The translations under genes and the position numbers were made by a program. Under the pieces are notes generated by a model that worked only from the letters and a program-made list of their open reading frames with translations, did not search any database and was not told the DNA's origin. Positions 27,380 to 35,910 of a stretch of DNA of 64,000 nucleotides are shown here, piece after piece. This stretch comes from Streptomyces fradiae ATCC 10745 = DSM 40063 (GTDB lineage: Bacteria > Actinomycetota > Actinomycetes > Streptomycetales > Streptomycetaceae): positions 3,946,501 to 4,010,500 of the forward strand of contig NZ_CP023696.1 in NCBI RefSeq assembly GCF_008704425.1, read 5' to 3'. Within the stretch, counting starts at the first letter, position 1; every line of letters starts with the position of its first letter.

Positions 27380-27772
27380 GTGCCGGAACAGACCGGGCTC
27401 GCGGCCGACTACTTCCAGAGCTACTCGGTCGTCGGGCTCCTCGCCGTGATCGGCGTGCTCTTCGTGGCGGTCGCCTTCGCTGCCGGGCGGCTGCTGCGCC
27501 CCGTCGTGCCGACGCCGGAGAAGCTCCTGACGTACGAGTGCGGCGTCGACCCCGTGGGGGAGGGCTGGGCCCACACCCAGGTCCGCTACTACGTCTACGC
27601 CTTCCTCTACGTGATCTTCGCGGTCGACTCGATCTTCCTCTTCCCGTGGGCCACCGTCTTCGCCGAGGCGGGGTACGGCGCGACCACGCTGGTCGAGATG
27701 TTCATCTTCCTCGGCTTCCTGGCCGTGGGACTGCTCTACGCGTACAAGAAGGGCGTCCTGACATGGACGTGA
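27380..27772 (+). CDS. nuoA: NADH-quinone oxidoreductase subunit A, second operon
   Basis: This is the first gene of a second, reduced complex I operon. The product is 130 residues with three membrane helices, starting at GTG 27380 (VPEQTGLAADYF) after GGGAGAGAGGGA. The NuoA loop with ECG is clear in KLLTYECGVDPVGEGW, followed by RYYVYAFLYVIFAVDSIFLFPWA and the acidic helix LVEMFIFLGFLAVGLLYAYKKG. It overlaps nuoB by 10 bases. Confidence 0.94.
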   Translation: MPEQTGLAADYFQSYSVVGLLAVIGVLFVAVAFAAGRLLRPVVPTPEKLLTYECGVDPVGEGWAHTQVRYYVYAFLYVIFAVDSIFLFPWATVFAEAGYGATTLVEMFIFLGFLAVGLLYAYKKGVLTWT

Positions 27773-28365
27773 CTCCGTCCGAACCGGTGCTCCTGCCCGA
27801 GCCGCGGCGACTGGGCGTGCTGTCCCGGCTGGCGCCCGAGCCGATGAAGGTGGTCCTGAACTGGGGCCGCCGCTACAGCCTGTGGGTCTTCAACTTCGGG
27901 CTGGCCTGCTGCGCCATCGAGTTCATCGCCGCCTCGATGGCCCGCCACGACTTCATCCGGCTCGGCGTCATCCCCTTCGCGCCCGGCCCGCGCCAGGCCG
28001 ACCTGATGATCGTCTCCGGCACGGTGACCGACAAGATGGCGCCCGCCGTGCGGCGGCTGTACGAGCAGATGCCCGAGCCGAAGTACGTGATCTCCTTCGG
28101 CGCCTGCGCCAACTGCGGCGGGCCCTACTGGGACTCGTACTCCGTCACCAAGGGCGTCGACCAGATCATCCCGGTCGACGTGTACGTACCGGGCTGCCCG
28201 CCCCGGCCCGAGGCGCTCCTCCAGGGCATCCTGAAGCTCCAGGAGAAGATCGCCCGCGAGTCCCTGGGCGAGCGCTACGGCACCGGGGCGTCCCGTCCCT
28301 CCGCCGCCGCGCTGCGCAGCGGCCTCGTCACCCCGCCGCCCGCACCCGAAGGCGGGGACCGGTGA
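27763..28365 (+). CDS. nuoB: NADH-quinone oxidoreductase subunit B, second operon (N2 cluster)
   Basis: This subunit holds the [4Fe-4S] cluster N2 that reduces quinone in complex I. The product is 200 residues. All four cysteine ligands are present: the tandem pair in GLACCAIEF, one in SFGACANC, and one in YVPGCPPRPEALLQG. The segment DLMIVSGTVTDKMAPAVRRLYEQMPEPKYVIS is typical. It has a 35-residue Ala/Pro tail. That it keeps a full N2 site argues that this second complex still does electron transfer. Confidence 0.94.
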   Translation: MDVTPSEPVLLPEPRRLGVLSRLAPEPMKVVLNWGRRYSLWVFNFGLACCAIEFIAASMARHDFIRLGVIPFAPGPRQADLMIVSGTVTDKMAPAVRRLYEQMPEPKYVISFGACANCGGPYWDSYSVTKGVDQIIPVDVYVPGCPPRPEALLQGILKLQEKIARESLGERYGTGASRPSAAALRSGLVTPPPAPEGGDR

Positions 28366-29582
28366 ACGCCTACGACTCCCTGCCCGAGGCCGTCACCGAC
28401 CTCTTCGGGGCGCAGGCCACGGCCGAGCGGGCGTACGACCTGCTGACCGTCGACGTGCCCGCCGCCTCGTGGATCGCCGCGCTTCGGACCGCCCGCTCCA
28501 CCCTGGGCTGCACCTACTTCGACTGGCTGAGCGCCGTCGACGAGCCCGGCACCGGCTTCCGGGTGTGCGCGCACGTCGCCGCGCTGGAGAGCGGCCGGGT
28601 GCGGCGCCTCCTGCTGCGGACGACGGTGCCGCACGACGCCGCCGCCCTGCCGACGGCCGTCGGCGTGTACGCGGGCGCGGCCTGGCACGAGCGCGAGACG
28701 ACCGAGATGTTCGGCGTGACCTTCGAGGGCCACCCGAACCCGGCGAAACTGCTGCTCCCCGACAACTTCGAAGGCCATCCCCTCCGCAAGGACTTCGTGC
28801 TGGCCGCCCGCGTCGCCAAGGCGTGGCCGGGTGCCAAGGAGCCCGGCGAGCCGGAGCACGGCGGGACCAAGCGGCGCCAGATGCTGCCGCCCGGCGTGCC
28901 CGACCCCAACGACTGGGGCCCGATGAAGGGCCAGCTCCCGCCCGCTCCGGCCCGTCCCGCCCGCACGGCCCGCGCGGGTGCGGCGGGCGCGGCCGACCGG
29001 CCCCCGCGCCGTACCCGTACGGCCTCGCAGGGCTCCGCCGGCCAGGCACCCACCCCGCCCACGACCACCCCCACCGAGGCGCCCTCCTCGACCACCCCCA
29101 CGGAGGCGCCCCCCTCGACCACCCCCACCGAGGCGCCCCCCACGACCGGTCAAGGCCCGGCCGCCCCCGGCCCGGCGGCCCCCCGCCGCGCCCGCTCGGC
29201 CTCCGAGGGCTCGGCCACGCAGCGCCGCGCCCGGTCGGCGAGCGAGGGCTCGGCCACGCAGCGCCACAGCCGCTCGGCCTCCGAGGGCTCGGCGAGCCGG
29301 CGCGAACCGGGCACCCCGGCCCGCCCCCGGCCCCGCTCCGCGGACGCCCCCTGGAACAACCCGCGCCCGGCGTTCGACACCCCGCCCTCCGACCGGCCCG
29401 ACGCCCCGGCCCCCGACCACCCCTCCGGCGCCGACGAACCGAAGCCCCCCGCCGCCCCCCGGACGCCGGTGGCCCCCCAGCCCTCCGACGCCACCCCCGA
29501 CGAGACCCCCGAAGCCACCCCCAACGCCACCCCCGAAGCCCCCGAAGCCGACCGGCGGCACCCCGAAGGAGACGACGCGTGA
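28362..29582 (+). CDS. nuoC: NADH-quinone oxidoreductase subunit C, second operon, with a 225-residue repeat-rich tail
   Basis: The product is 406 residues, about double the family size. Residues 1-180 are NuoC: CTYFDWLSAVDEPGTGFRV, the signature HERETTEMFGVTFEGHPN and LLLPDNFEGHPLRKDF. From about residue 185 on it is low-complexity and probably disordered, with two tandem arrays: three nonapeptides TTPTEAP[P/S]S (27-bp units, 29064-29144) and three 13-mers with RSASEGSA (39-bp units, 29184-29300). No NuoD-like sequence (about 400 residues with nickel-hydrogenase relatedness) is fused or follows; nuoH starts at the stop codon. The tail may be a species-specific interaction or modification region. 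GTG start overlaps nuoB by 4 bases. Confidence 0.9.
   Translation: MNAYDSLPEAVTDLFGAQATAERAYDLLTVDVPAASWIAALRTARSTLGCTYFDWLSAVDEPGTGFRVCAHVAALESGRVRRLLLRTTVPHDAAALPTAVGVYAGAAWHERETTEMFGVTFEGHPNPAKLLLPDNFEGHPLRKDFVLAARVAKAWPGAKEPGEPEHGGTKRRQMLPPGVPDPNDWGPMKGQLPPAPARPARTARAGAAGAADRPPRRTRTASQGSAGQAPTPPTTTPTEAPSSTTPTEAPPSTTPTEAPPTTGQGPAAPGPAAPRRARSASEGSATQRRARSASEGSATQRHSRSASEGSASRREPGTPARPRPRSADAPWNNPRPAFDTPPSDRPDAPAPDHPSGADEPKPPAAPRTPVAPQPSDATPDETPEATPNATPEAPEADRRHPEGDDA
29064..29144 (+). repeat. 27-bp tandem repeat x3 in nuoC2
   Basis: Three units at 29064, 29091 and 29118 encode TTPTEAPSS, TTPTEAPPS and TTPTEAPPT in the C-terminal tail of NuoC2. Confidence 0.9.
29184..29300 (+). repeat. 39-bp tandem repeat x3 in nuoC2
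   Basis: Three units at 29184, 29223 and 29262 encode RRARSASEGSATQ twice and the variant RHSRSASEGSASR. The Ser-rich, Arg-flanked core RSASEGSA is strictly kept while codons vary (TCGGCCTCC versus TCGGCGAGC), which suggests selection on the peptide. Confidence 0.9.
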
Positions 29583-30547
29583 ACGACGTACTCGACGTCG
29601 CCCTCCGCCTGCTCGTCGTCTTCGCCGTGTTCCTCGTCCTGCCCCTCGTCGTGGGCCAGACCGAGCACAAGGTGATGGCGCACATGCAGGGCCGCCTCGG
29701 CCCCATGTACGCGGGCGGCTTCCACGGCTGGGCGCAGCTCGTCGCCGACGGCGTGAAGTTCGCGCAGAAGGAGGACGTGGTCCCGGCCGACGCCGACCGC
29801 AGGGTGTTCCAGCTCGCGCCCGCCGTCGCCCTCCTCCCGTACCTCCTCGTCCTCGTGGCCATCCCCGTCGGGCCGGGCGAGGGCGCGGTCGGCGTGGTCG
29901 TCGACGCCGGCGTCTTCTTCGTCCTCGCCGTCATGGGCGTGGGCGTGCTCGGCTCGCTCATGGCCGGCTGGGCGTCGGCCAACAAGTTCTCCCTCCTCGG
30001 CGGACTCCGCACCGCCGCGCAGCTCCTCGCGTACGAGCTGCCGATGCTGCTCGCCGCGGCGTCGGTGGCCATGGCGGCCGGCACCGTGTCGCTGACCGGC
30101 ATCCTCGACGCGTTCCAGTGGTGGTGGCTGCCCTGGCAGATCATCGGCGCCCTGGTCTTCTTCGTCGCGGGCCTCGCCGAGCTCCAGCGCCCGCCCTTCG
30201 ACATGCCGGTCGCCGACTCCGAGATCATCTTCGGCGCGTACACCGAGTACACCGGCCTGCGCTTCGCCTTGTTCCTGCTCGCCGAGTACGCGGGCATCGT
30301 CGTCCTGTGCGGTCTGACCACCGTCCTCTTCCTCGGCGGCTGGCACGGGCCCTTCGGCGCCGACGGCCTGGGCTGGGTGTGGACGCTCCTGAAGACCGCC
30401 GTGCTGGCCTTCGTCGTGATCTGGCTGCGCGTGAGCTACCCGCGGCTCCGTGAGGACCAGCTGCAGAAGCTCGCCTGGACCACGCTCGTGCCGCTCGCCC
30501 TCGCCCAGATCGCCCTCACCGGCGTCGTCAAGGTGGTGACCCAGTAA
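29579..30547 (+). CDS. nuoH: NADH-quinone oxidoreductase subunit H, second operon
   Basis: The product is 322 residues with eight or nine helices and no long tail, starting at GTG 29579, overlapping nuoC by 4 bases. Family motifs: QGRLGPMYAGGFHGWAQLVAD, the quinone-chamber loop PPFDMPVADSEIIFGAYTEY, LFLGGW, and the closing VSYPRLREDQLQKLAW. It differs from the first-operon NuoH in the acidic loop (VADSEIIFGAYTEY against PESEGDLVGGFNTEY). It still has the acidic residues thought to link quinone binding to the proton path. Confidence 0.95.
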   Translation: MNDVLDVALRLLVVFAVFLVLPLVVGQTEHKVMAHMQGRLGPMYAGGFHGWAQLVADGVKFAQKEDVVPADADRRVFQLAPAVALLPYLLVLVAIPVGPGEGAVGVVVDAGVFFVLAVMGVGVLGSLMAGWASANKFSLLGGLRTAAQLLAYELPMLLAAASVAMAAGTVSLTGILDAFQWWWLPWQIIGALVFFVAGLAELQRPPFDMPVADSEIIFGAYTEYTGLRFALFLLAEYAGIVVLCGLTTVLFLGGWHGPFGADGLGWVWTLLKTAVLAFVVIWLRVSYPRLREDQLQKLAWTTLVPLALAQIALTGVVKVVTQ

Positions 30548-31110
30548 TGCCTCCGATCCCCGGCTCCGGCCTCGCCAAGGGCCTGGCCGTCACCCTCCGG
30601 ACGATGACGAGGAAGAGCCACACCGCGCAGTACCCCGACGTCCAGCCGGAACTCCCGCCCCGAACCCGCGGTGTGATCGGCCTGTTCGAGGAGAACTGCA
30701 CGGTCTGCATGCTGTGCGCCCGCGAGTGCCCCGACTGGTGCATCTACATCGACTCCCACAAGGAGACCCTGCCGCCCGCCGCGCCGGGCGGCCGCGAGCG
30801 CAGCCGCAACGTCCTCGACCGCTTCGCGATCGACTTCTCCCTCTGCATGTACTGCGGCATCTGTGTCGAGGTGTGTCCTTTCGACGCGCTGTTCTGGTCA
30901 CCGGAGTTCGAGTACGCGGAGACGGACATCCGCGAGCTCACCCACGAGCGGGACAAGCTCCGCGAGTGGATGTGGACCGTCCCCGAGCCCCCCGCCCTCG
31001 ACCCGGGCGCGGAGGAGCCGAAGGAAGTGGCCGCCGCCCGCAAGGCGGCCGACAAGCTCGCCGCCCAGCGCGCCGCCGAGGAGCGCGCCACCGAGGAGGG
31101 CCCCGCATGA
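30547..31110 (+). CDS. nuoI: NADH-quinone oxidoreductase subunit I, second operon (two [4Fe-4S])
   Basis: The product is 187 residues, beginning at ATG 30547 in a TAATG overlap with nuoH. Both cluster motifs are complete: CTVCMLCARECPDWC and CMYCGICVEVCPFDALFW, so clusters N6a/N6b should form. It diverges strongly from the first-operon NuoI. With NuoEFG absent from this operon, this ferredoxin-like subunit could be the entry point for electrons, as proposed for 11-subunit complexes. That role is an inference. An Ala/Glu/Lys-rich helix closes the protein. Confidence 0.95.
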   Translation: MPPIPGSGLAKGLAVTLRTMTRKSHTAQYPDVQPELPPRTRGVIGLFEENCTVCMLCARECPDWCIYIDSHKETLPPAAPGGRERSRNVLDRFAIDFSLCMYCGICVEVCPFDALFWSPEFEYAETDIRELTHERDKLREWMWTVPEPPALDPGAEEPKEVAAARKAADKLAAQRAAEERATEEGPA

Positions 31111-31892
31111 CGCCCCCCGCAGTGCCCGCGCTGTCCCTGGCGGCGCCCGGCTTCCTCTCGCCCACCGGCACGGAGGTCGCGTTCCTCCTCGTCGGCGTCG
31201 TCACCCTCGCCGCCGCCGTCATCTCGGTCACCACCCGGCAGTTGGTGCACGCCGCGCTGTGGCTGGTCGTGGCCCTCGGCGGCATCGCCGTCGAGTACCT
31301 GCTGCTGACCGCCGAGTTCATCGCCTGGGTCCAGGTCCTCATCTACGTCGGCTCCGTCGTCGTGCTCCTCCTCTTCGGCCTCATGCTCACCAGGGCGCCC
31401 ATCGGCCGCTCCCCGGACGCCGACTCCGGCAACCGGCCCGCCGCCCTGGCCGTGGCCGTCGCCGCCGCGTCCGCTCTCGTGTGGGTCGTCGTCGACGCCT
31501 TCCGCACCACCTGGATCGACCTCGACGGCCCCGCCCAGGGCACCACCCGCGTCTCCGGCGAGACGCTGTTCCGGAACTGGGTGCTCCCCTTCGAGGCGCT
31601 CTCCGTCCTCCTCCTCGCCGCACTGGTCGGCGCGATCGTGCTCTCCCGCCGCAAGGACGACCAGGGCTCCCACCCCGCCCCCGTCGGCGGCCCCCGGCCC
31701 GCCCCGAGCCACGGCGCCCGGGACCGCGCCGAAGCCGGCAACGGAACCCGGCCCACCACCCCGGCCACAGCCAAGGCCACCGCCCCGGACGCAGCCCCGG
31801 CCACCACACAGCCCACCGCCCCGGACGCAGCCGACGACACCGCCCCGGCCGCCACCAAGAACACCGCCCAGGACGCGGAGGGCAAGCGCTGA
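31107..31892 (+). CDS. nuoJ: NADH-quinone oxidoreductase subunit J, second operon
   Basis: The product is 261 residues, with five helices in the first 175 residues; the signature is EFIAWVQVLIYVGSVVVLLLFGLML. After the last helix (VGAIVLSRRKDD) an 80-residue Ala/Pro/Thr tail follows with the loose repeat TAPDAAPATT/TAPDAADDT. ATG 31107 overlaps nuoI by 4 bases, and the stop overlaps nuoK by one base. Confidence 0.93.
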   Translation: MTPPAVPALSLAAPGFLSPTGTEVAFLLVGVVTLAAAVISVTTRQLVHAALWLVVALGGIAVEYLLLTAEFIAWVQVLIYVGSVVVLLLFGLMLTRAPIGRSPDADSGNRPAALAVAVAAASALVWVVVDAFRTTWIDLDGPAQGTTRVSGETLFRNWVLPFEALSVLLLAALVGAIVLSRRKDDQGSHPAPVGGPRPAPSHGARDRAEAGNGTRPTTPATAKATAPDAAPATTQPTAPDAADDTAPAATKNTAQDAEGKR

Positions 31893-32341
31893 TGCACCTC
31901 GCCTACCCGGCGGTCCTCGCCGTGCTCCTCTTCTGCACCGGCCTCTACGGGGTCCTCGCCCGCCGCAACGCGATCCTCGTCCTCATGTCCGTCGAGCTGA
32001 TGCTCAACGCGGTCAACCTCAACCTCGTCGCCTTCGACGTGTGGCTCCGCGACGCCCTGCACGCGGGCCAGGCGCTGACCCTCTTCACGATCGCCATCGC
32101 CGCCGCCGAGATCGGCATCGGCCTCGCGATCGTGCTGATGGTCTACCGCAACCGGGGAACGGCCGACATCGACCGCCTCCGCGACAACGCTGAGCCCCCC
32201 GGCCAGGACCCCGGCCCCGGTCCCGGCCAGGACCCCGGCCCCGGCCAAGGCGCGGGCCCGGCGCCGGGTGCCCCCGGCGCCCCCGGCGCCGACCAGGCCG
32301 CCCACGAGCAGACCGGCAAGAAGGCTGAGGCCACCCCGTGA
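31892..32341 (+). CDS. nuoK: NADH-quinone oxidoreductase subunit K, second operon, with Pro/Gly tail
   Basis: The first 100 residues are NuoK, with both membrane glutamates (MSVELMLNAVNLNLVAF and IAAAEIGIGLAIVL). The total is 149 residues because of an added tail built from GQDPGPGPGQDPGPGQ-type repeats and a closing charged segment. This tail is absent from the first-operon NuoK (99 residues). The ATG lies in a TGATG overlap with nuoJ; the stop overlaps nuoL by 4 bases. Confidence 0.93.
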   Translation: MHLAYPAVLAVLLFCTGLYGVLARRNAILVLMSVELMLNAVNLNLVAFDVWLRDALHAGQALTLFTIAIAAAEIGIGLAIVLMVYRNRGTADIDRLRDNAEPPGQDPGPGPGQDPGPGQGAGPAPGAPGAPGADQAAHEQTGKKAEATP

Positions 32342-34329
32342 CCACCACGACCCTCGCCGTCCTCGTCCCCCTCCTCCCGTTCCTGGGCGCCGCCGCCGGC
32401 CTCCTCCTCGGCCGCACCGCACCCGGCTTCACACGCCCCCTCGCCGTCCTGCCGACGGTCGCCGCGCTCGTCCTCGCCGTCCTCGTCGCCGTGCGGCAGG
32501 GCGGCGGGAAGGCCGTCGACGCGGCCACCCAACTCACGCCGACCGGCTCCGTCCCGATCGAACTGGCCCTCCACCTGGACGGGTTCGCCGTCCTCACAGC
32601 GGTCCTCGTCGGGCTCGTCGCGTCCTGTGTGCAGATCTACTCCACCGGCTACCTGCGCGACGACCCGCGCTACCCCTCGTACGCGGCGCTCGTCTCCCTC
32701 TTCACCTCCGCGATGCTGCTCGTCGTCTACTCCGGCGACCTGATGGTGCTGCTGGTCGGCTGGGAGGTCATGGGCGTCTGCTCGTACTTCCTCGTCGGCC
32801 ACTACTGGGAGACCCCCGAGGCACGGGCGGCCTCGCTGAAGGCGTTCCTCGTCACCAAGCTCGGCGACGTCCCGTTCCTGATCGGCCTGTTCGCGCTCGC
32901 CGCCGACGCCGGCACCTTCCGGATCACCGGCGTCCTCGGCTCCGTCGCCGCGGGCGGCCTCGACCACCCCACCGTCGTGGCGCTGCTCCTCCTCGCCGGC
33001 GTCGCGGGCAAGTCCGCGCAGTTCCCGCTGCACACCTGGCTCCCCGACGCCATGGCCGGCCCCACCCCGGTCTCCGCGCTGATCCACGCCGCGACGATGG
33101 TCGCCGCCGGTGTCTACTTCGTCGCGCGCCTCCTCCCCGTCTTCGCCGCCTCCGCGGCGGCCATGACCGTCCTCGCCGTGATGGCCGCGCTCACCATGGT
33201 CGGCTCGGCCCTCGCCGCGCTCGCCCAGGACGACATCAAGCGCGTCCTCGCGTACTCGACGATCGGCCAGCTCGGCTACATGACCGGCGCGCTGGCCGTC
33301 GGCGACCGCGGCGCCGCCGTCTTCCACCTCCTGTCCCACGGCGCCTTCAAGGCGCTGCTGTTCCTCGCCGCCGGCGTGGTCATCCACGCCGCGGGCACCA
33401 ACTCGCTGGCCGCCATGTCCCGGATGAGCGGCCTCGCCCGGCGCATCCCCGACGCGTACTGGACGATGACGGTCGCCCTCCTCGCGCTCGCCGCCATCCC
33501 CCCGTTCGCCGGGTTCTTCTCCAAGGAGGCCGTCCTCGTCGCCGCCGAGCACACCGCCCTCGGCGACCGGGACGTCTCCACGGCCGCCGCGGGCTGGACC
33601 GTGCTCGTGGCCGGACTGCTCACCGCCCTCCTCACGGCGGCCTACGCCGCGCGCCTGTGGCTGCTCGCCTTCCACGGCCGGGGTATCGAGGCCCCCGACC
33701 ACGGGCGCCAGCCCCTCTCCATGAACGCCGTCCTGTGGGTGCTCGCGGTCCCCTCGCTCGCCTTCGGCCTGACCGTCACCTCCCTCGACGACTGGTTCGA
33801 CGGCAACGCCCTCACCCCGACCACCACCACCTCGATCCTCGGCACGGGCCTCGCCCTCATCGGGGGCCTGGTCACCTACGCGGCCTGGCGCCGGGGAGCC
33901 GCCCGCGCCGCGCGGGTCCCGATCGGGGCCGTCGCGGCCCACCCCGACGCCGAGCCGGCCCTCTCCGAGGCCGAGGCCATCGCCACCCACACCCCGGCCT
34001 ACGGGTCGATCGCCTCCGCGCCCGACCCGGGCGACCCCGGACGGCTCCTCCTCGGCCCGCTCCACCGGCACGCCGCCTCCGGCTTCCACCTCGACGCCGT
34101 GTACACCGCCCTGTTCGTACGCCCCGTCCGCGCGGCCGCCTCGCTGGTCCGCTTCCTCGACCGCGAGGTCGTCGAGACGTACGTACGGGGAGCGGGCGCC
34201 ACGGCCGGCCTGCTCGGCGCGGCCGTGCGCCGCGCCCAGACCGGCAACGTGCAGTCCTACCTCGGCGTCCTGCTCGCCGGATCCGTCGTCCTGGCGGTCG
34301 CCGCCGTCCTCGTCGCCGCCGGAGCGTGA
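32338..34329 (+). CDS. nuoL: NADH-quinone oxidoreductase subunit L, second operon
   Basis: The product is 663 residues, antiporter-like. It keeps the Glu in VGWEVMGVCSYFLVGHYW, the Lys in GKSAQFPLHTWLPDAMAGP, PVSALIHAATMVAAGVYF and the C-terminal extension for the lateral helix (about from residue 480). A cytoplasmic stretch near residues 540-580 is rich in Glu/Ala/Pro. GTG 32338 forms a GTGA overlap with nuoK. Confidence 0.95.
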   Translation: MTTTTLAVLVPLLPFLGAAAGLLLGRTAPGFTRPLAVLPTVAALVLAVLVAVRQGGGKAVDAATQLTPTGSVPIELALHLDGFAVLTAVLVGLVASCVQIYSTGYLRDDPRYPSYAALVSLFTSAMLLVVYSGDLMVLLVGWEVMGVCSYFLVGHYWETPEARAASLKAFLVTKLGDVPFLIGLFALAADAGTFRITGVLGSVAAGGLDHPTVVALLLLAGVAGKSAQFPLHTWLPDAMAGPTPVSALIHAATMVAAGVYFVARLLPVFAASAAAMTVLAVMAALTMVGSALAALAQDDIKRVLAYSTIGQLGYMTGALAVGDRGAAVFHLLSHGAFKALLFLAAGVVIHAAGTNSLAAMSRMSGLARRIPDAYWTMTVALLALAAIPPFAGFFSKEAVLVAAEHTALGDRDVSTAAAGWTVLVAGLLTALLTAAYAARLWLLAFHGRGIEAPDHGRQPLSMNAVLWVLAVPSLAFGLTVTSLDDWFDGNALTPTTTTSILGTGLALIGGLVTYAAWRRGAARAARVPIGAVAAHPDAEPALSEAEAIATHTPAYGSIASAPDPGDPGRLLLGPLHRHAASGFHLDAVYTALFVRPVRAAASLVRFLDREVVETYVRGAGATAGLLGAAVRRAQTGNVQSYLGVLLAGSVVLAVAAVLVAAGA

Positions 34330-34332
34330 GCC

Positions 34333-35910
34333 GTGATCGATATCAGCGAATCCGTGATGCAGTTCCTTCTCGCGTTCACCGTCGCGGGGCCGCTCATCGG
34401 CGCCGTCGCGGCCCTCCTGCCGGCACCGCCCGGACTGAAGGGGAAGTCACCCGACCAGGCCGTGCTCCGCCACGGCGTCACCGTCACCGGCGTGATCCTC
34501 GTCGCGGCCCTCGCCCTCGCGCTCGGCTTCGACCACGACCAGCCGTCGAGGATGCAGGCCACGACGGACATCAGCTGGATTCCCGCACTTGACGTGCGGA
34601 TCCACCTCGGTGTCGACGGCATCTCCCTCCCCCTTCTCGTCCTGACCGCGCTGCTGACCTTCCTCTGCGCGCTGTACAGCTACTTCAAGCCGCCCGCCGG
34701 CCCTTCCCCGAAGGGCTTCGTGGCGCTGCTCCTGGTCCTCGAGTCCGGCACGCTCGCCACCTTCGCCGTCCTCGACCTGATGCTGTTCTTCCTCGCCTTC
34801 GAGACGGTGCTCATCCCGATGTACTTCCTCATCGCCCGGTGGGGCGGCGAGGGGCGGCAGCCCGCCGCCTGGAAGTTCATCCTCTTCACCCTCCTCGGCT
34901 CGGTCGTCATGCTGCTCGGCCTGCTCCTCGTCGGACTCAAGGCCGGCACCTTCGACATGGTGGCACTCGCCACTGACAACGGCCGCGGCCTCAGTGCGTC
35001 CCTGCAGGTCATCGCCGTTCTCGCGATCGGGATCGGGCTCGCGGTGAAGACCCCGATGTGGCCGCTGCACAGTTGGCTCCCGGACGCGCACACCGCAGCG
35101 CCGACCGTCGGCTCCGTCCTCCTCGCCGGCGTCCTGCTGAAGATGGGGACGTACGGTTTCGTGCGCATCGTCCTGCCGGTGGCGCCGGAGGGCATGCACG
35201 TCTTCGCCCCGTACCTCGCCGCGTTCGCCGTCGCCGGGATCGTCTACGGGTCGCTGGCCTGCCTGGCCCTCGCCAGGCCCGGGGCGAAGGGCGACCTGAA
35301 GCGCCTCATCGCCTACTCCTCCGTCGGCCACATGGGCTTCGTCCTCCTCGGCATCGCCTCCATGACCCCCACCGGCGTCAACGGCGCGCTCTTCGCCAAC
35401 ATCGCCCACGGTCTGATCACCGGACTCCTCTTCTTCCTCGTCGGAGCGATCAAGGACCGGTACGGCACCGCCGACCTCGACACCCTCGCCGGCGCCACCG
35501 GCGCCGCCCTCTACGGCCGCGCCCCCCGCCTCGGCGGACTGCTCGCCTTCGGCGCCGTGGCCTCCCTCGGCCTGCCCGGCCTCGCCGGCTTCTGGGGCGA
35601 GATGCTCGCCATGTTCGGCGCGTTCCAGCCCGCCGAGGGCCTCAGCCGGCCCGCGTTCCTCACCTACACGGCCGTCGCCTGCTTCGGCACGCTCCTCACC
35701 GCCGCGTACCTCCTCGTCGTCGTCCGCCGCGTCTGCATGGGCGCCAAGCCCGCCGCCGACTCCCCGCCGCTCGCCGACGTCCAGGGGTACGAGTTCGCCG
35801 CGTGGACCCCGCTCGCCGCGCTCACCGTCCTCGCCGGACTCTGGCCCGCGGTCCTCCTCGGGCTCACCGACCCGGCCGTGCAGCAGCTTCTCGCAGGAGG
35901 CAAGCCGTGA
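34333..35910 (+). CDS. nuoM: NADH-quinone oxidoreductase subunit M, second operon
   Basis: The product is 525 residues, antiporter-like, with the membrane Glu in FFLAFETVLIPMYFLIARWG, the Lys in LAVKTPMWPLHSWLPDAH, and the mid-membrane GDLKRLIAYSSVGHMGFVLLG. The start is GTG 34333, 3 bases after nuoL; an ATG nine codons later is possible. The stop overlaps nuoN by 4 bases. Codon usage in the first 1 kb has slightly lower third-position GC than the rest of the operon. Confidence 0.95.
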   Translation: MIDISESVMQFLLAFTVAGPLIGAVAALLPAPPGLKGKSPDQAVLRHGVTVTGVILVAALALALGFDHDQPSRMQATTDISWIPALDVRIHLGVDGISLPLLVLTALLTFLCALYSYFKPPAGPSPKGFVALLLVLESGTLATFAVLDLMLFFLAFETVLIPMYFLIARWGGEGRQPAAWKFILFTLLGSVVMLLGLLLVGLKAGTFDMVALATDNGRGLSASLQVIAVLAIGIGLAVKTPMWPLHSWLPDAHTAAPTVGSVLLAGVLLKMGTYGFVRIVLPVAPEGMHVFAPYLAAFAVAGIVYGSLACLALARPGAKGDLKRLIAYSSVGHMGFVLLGIASMTPTGVNGALFANIAHGLITGLLFFLVGAIKDRYGTADLDTLAGATGAALYGRAPRLGGLLAFGAVASLGLPGLAGFWGEMLAMFGAFQPAEGLSRPAFLTYTAVACFGTLLTAAYLLVVVRRVCMGAKPAADSPPLADVQGYEFAAWTPLAALTVLAGLWPAVLLGLTDPAVQQLLAGGKP

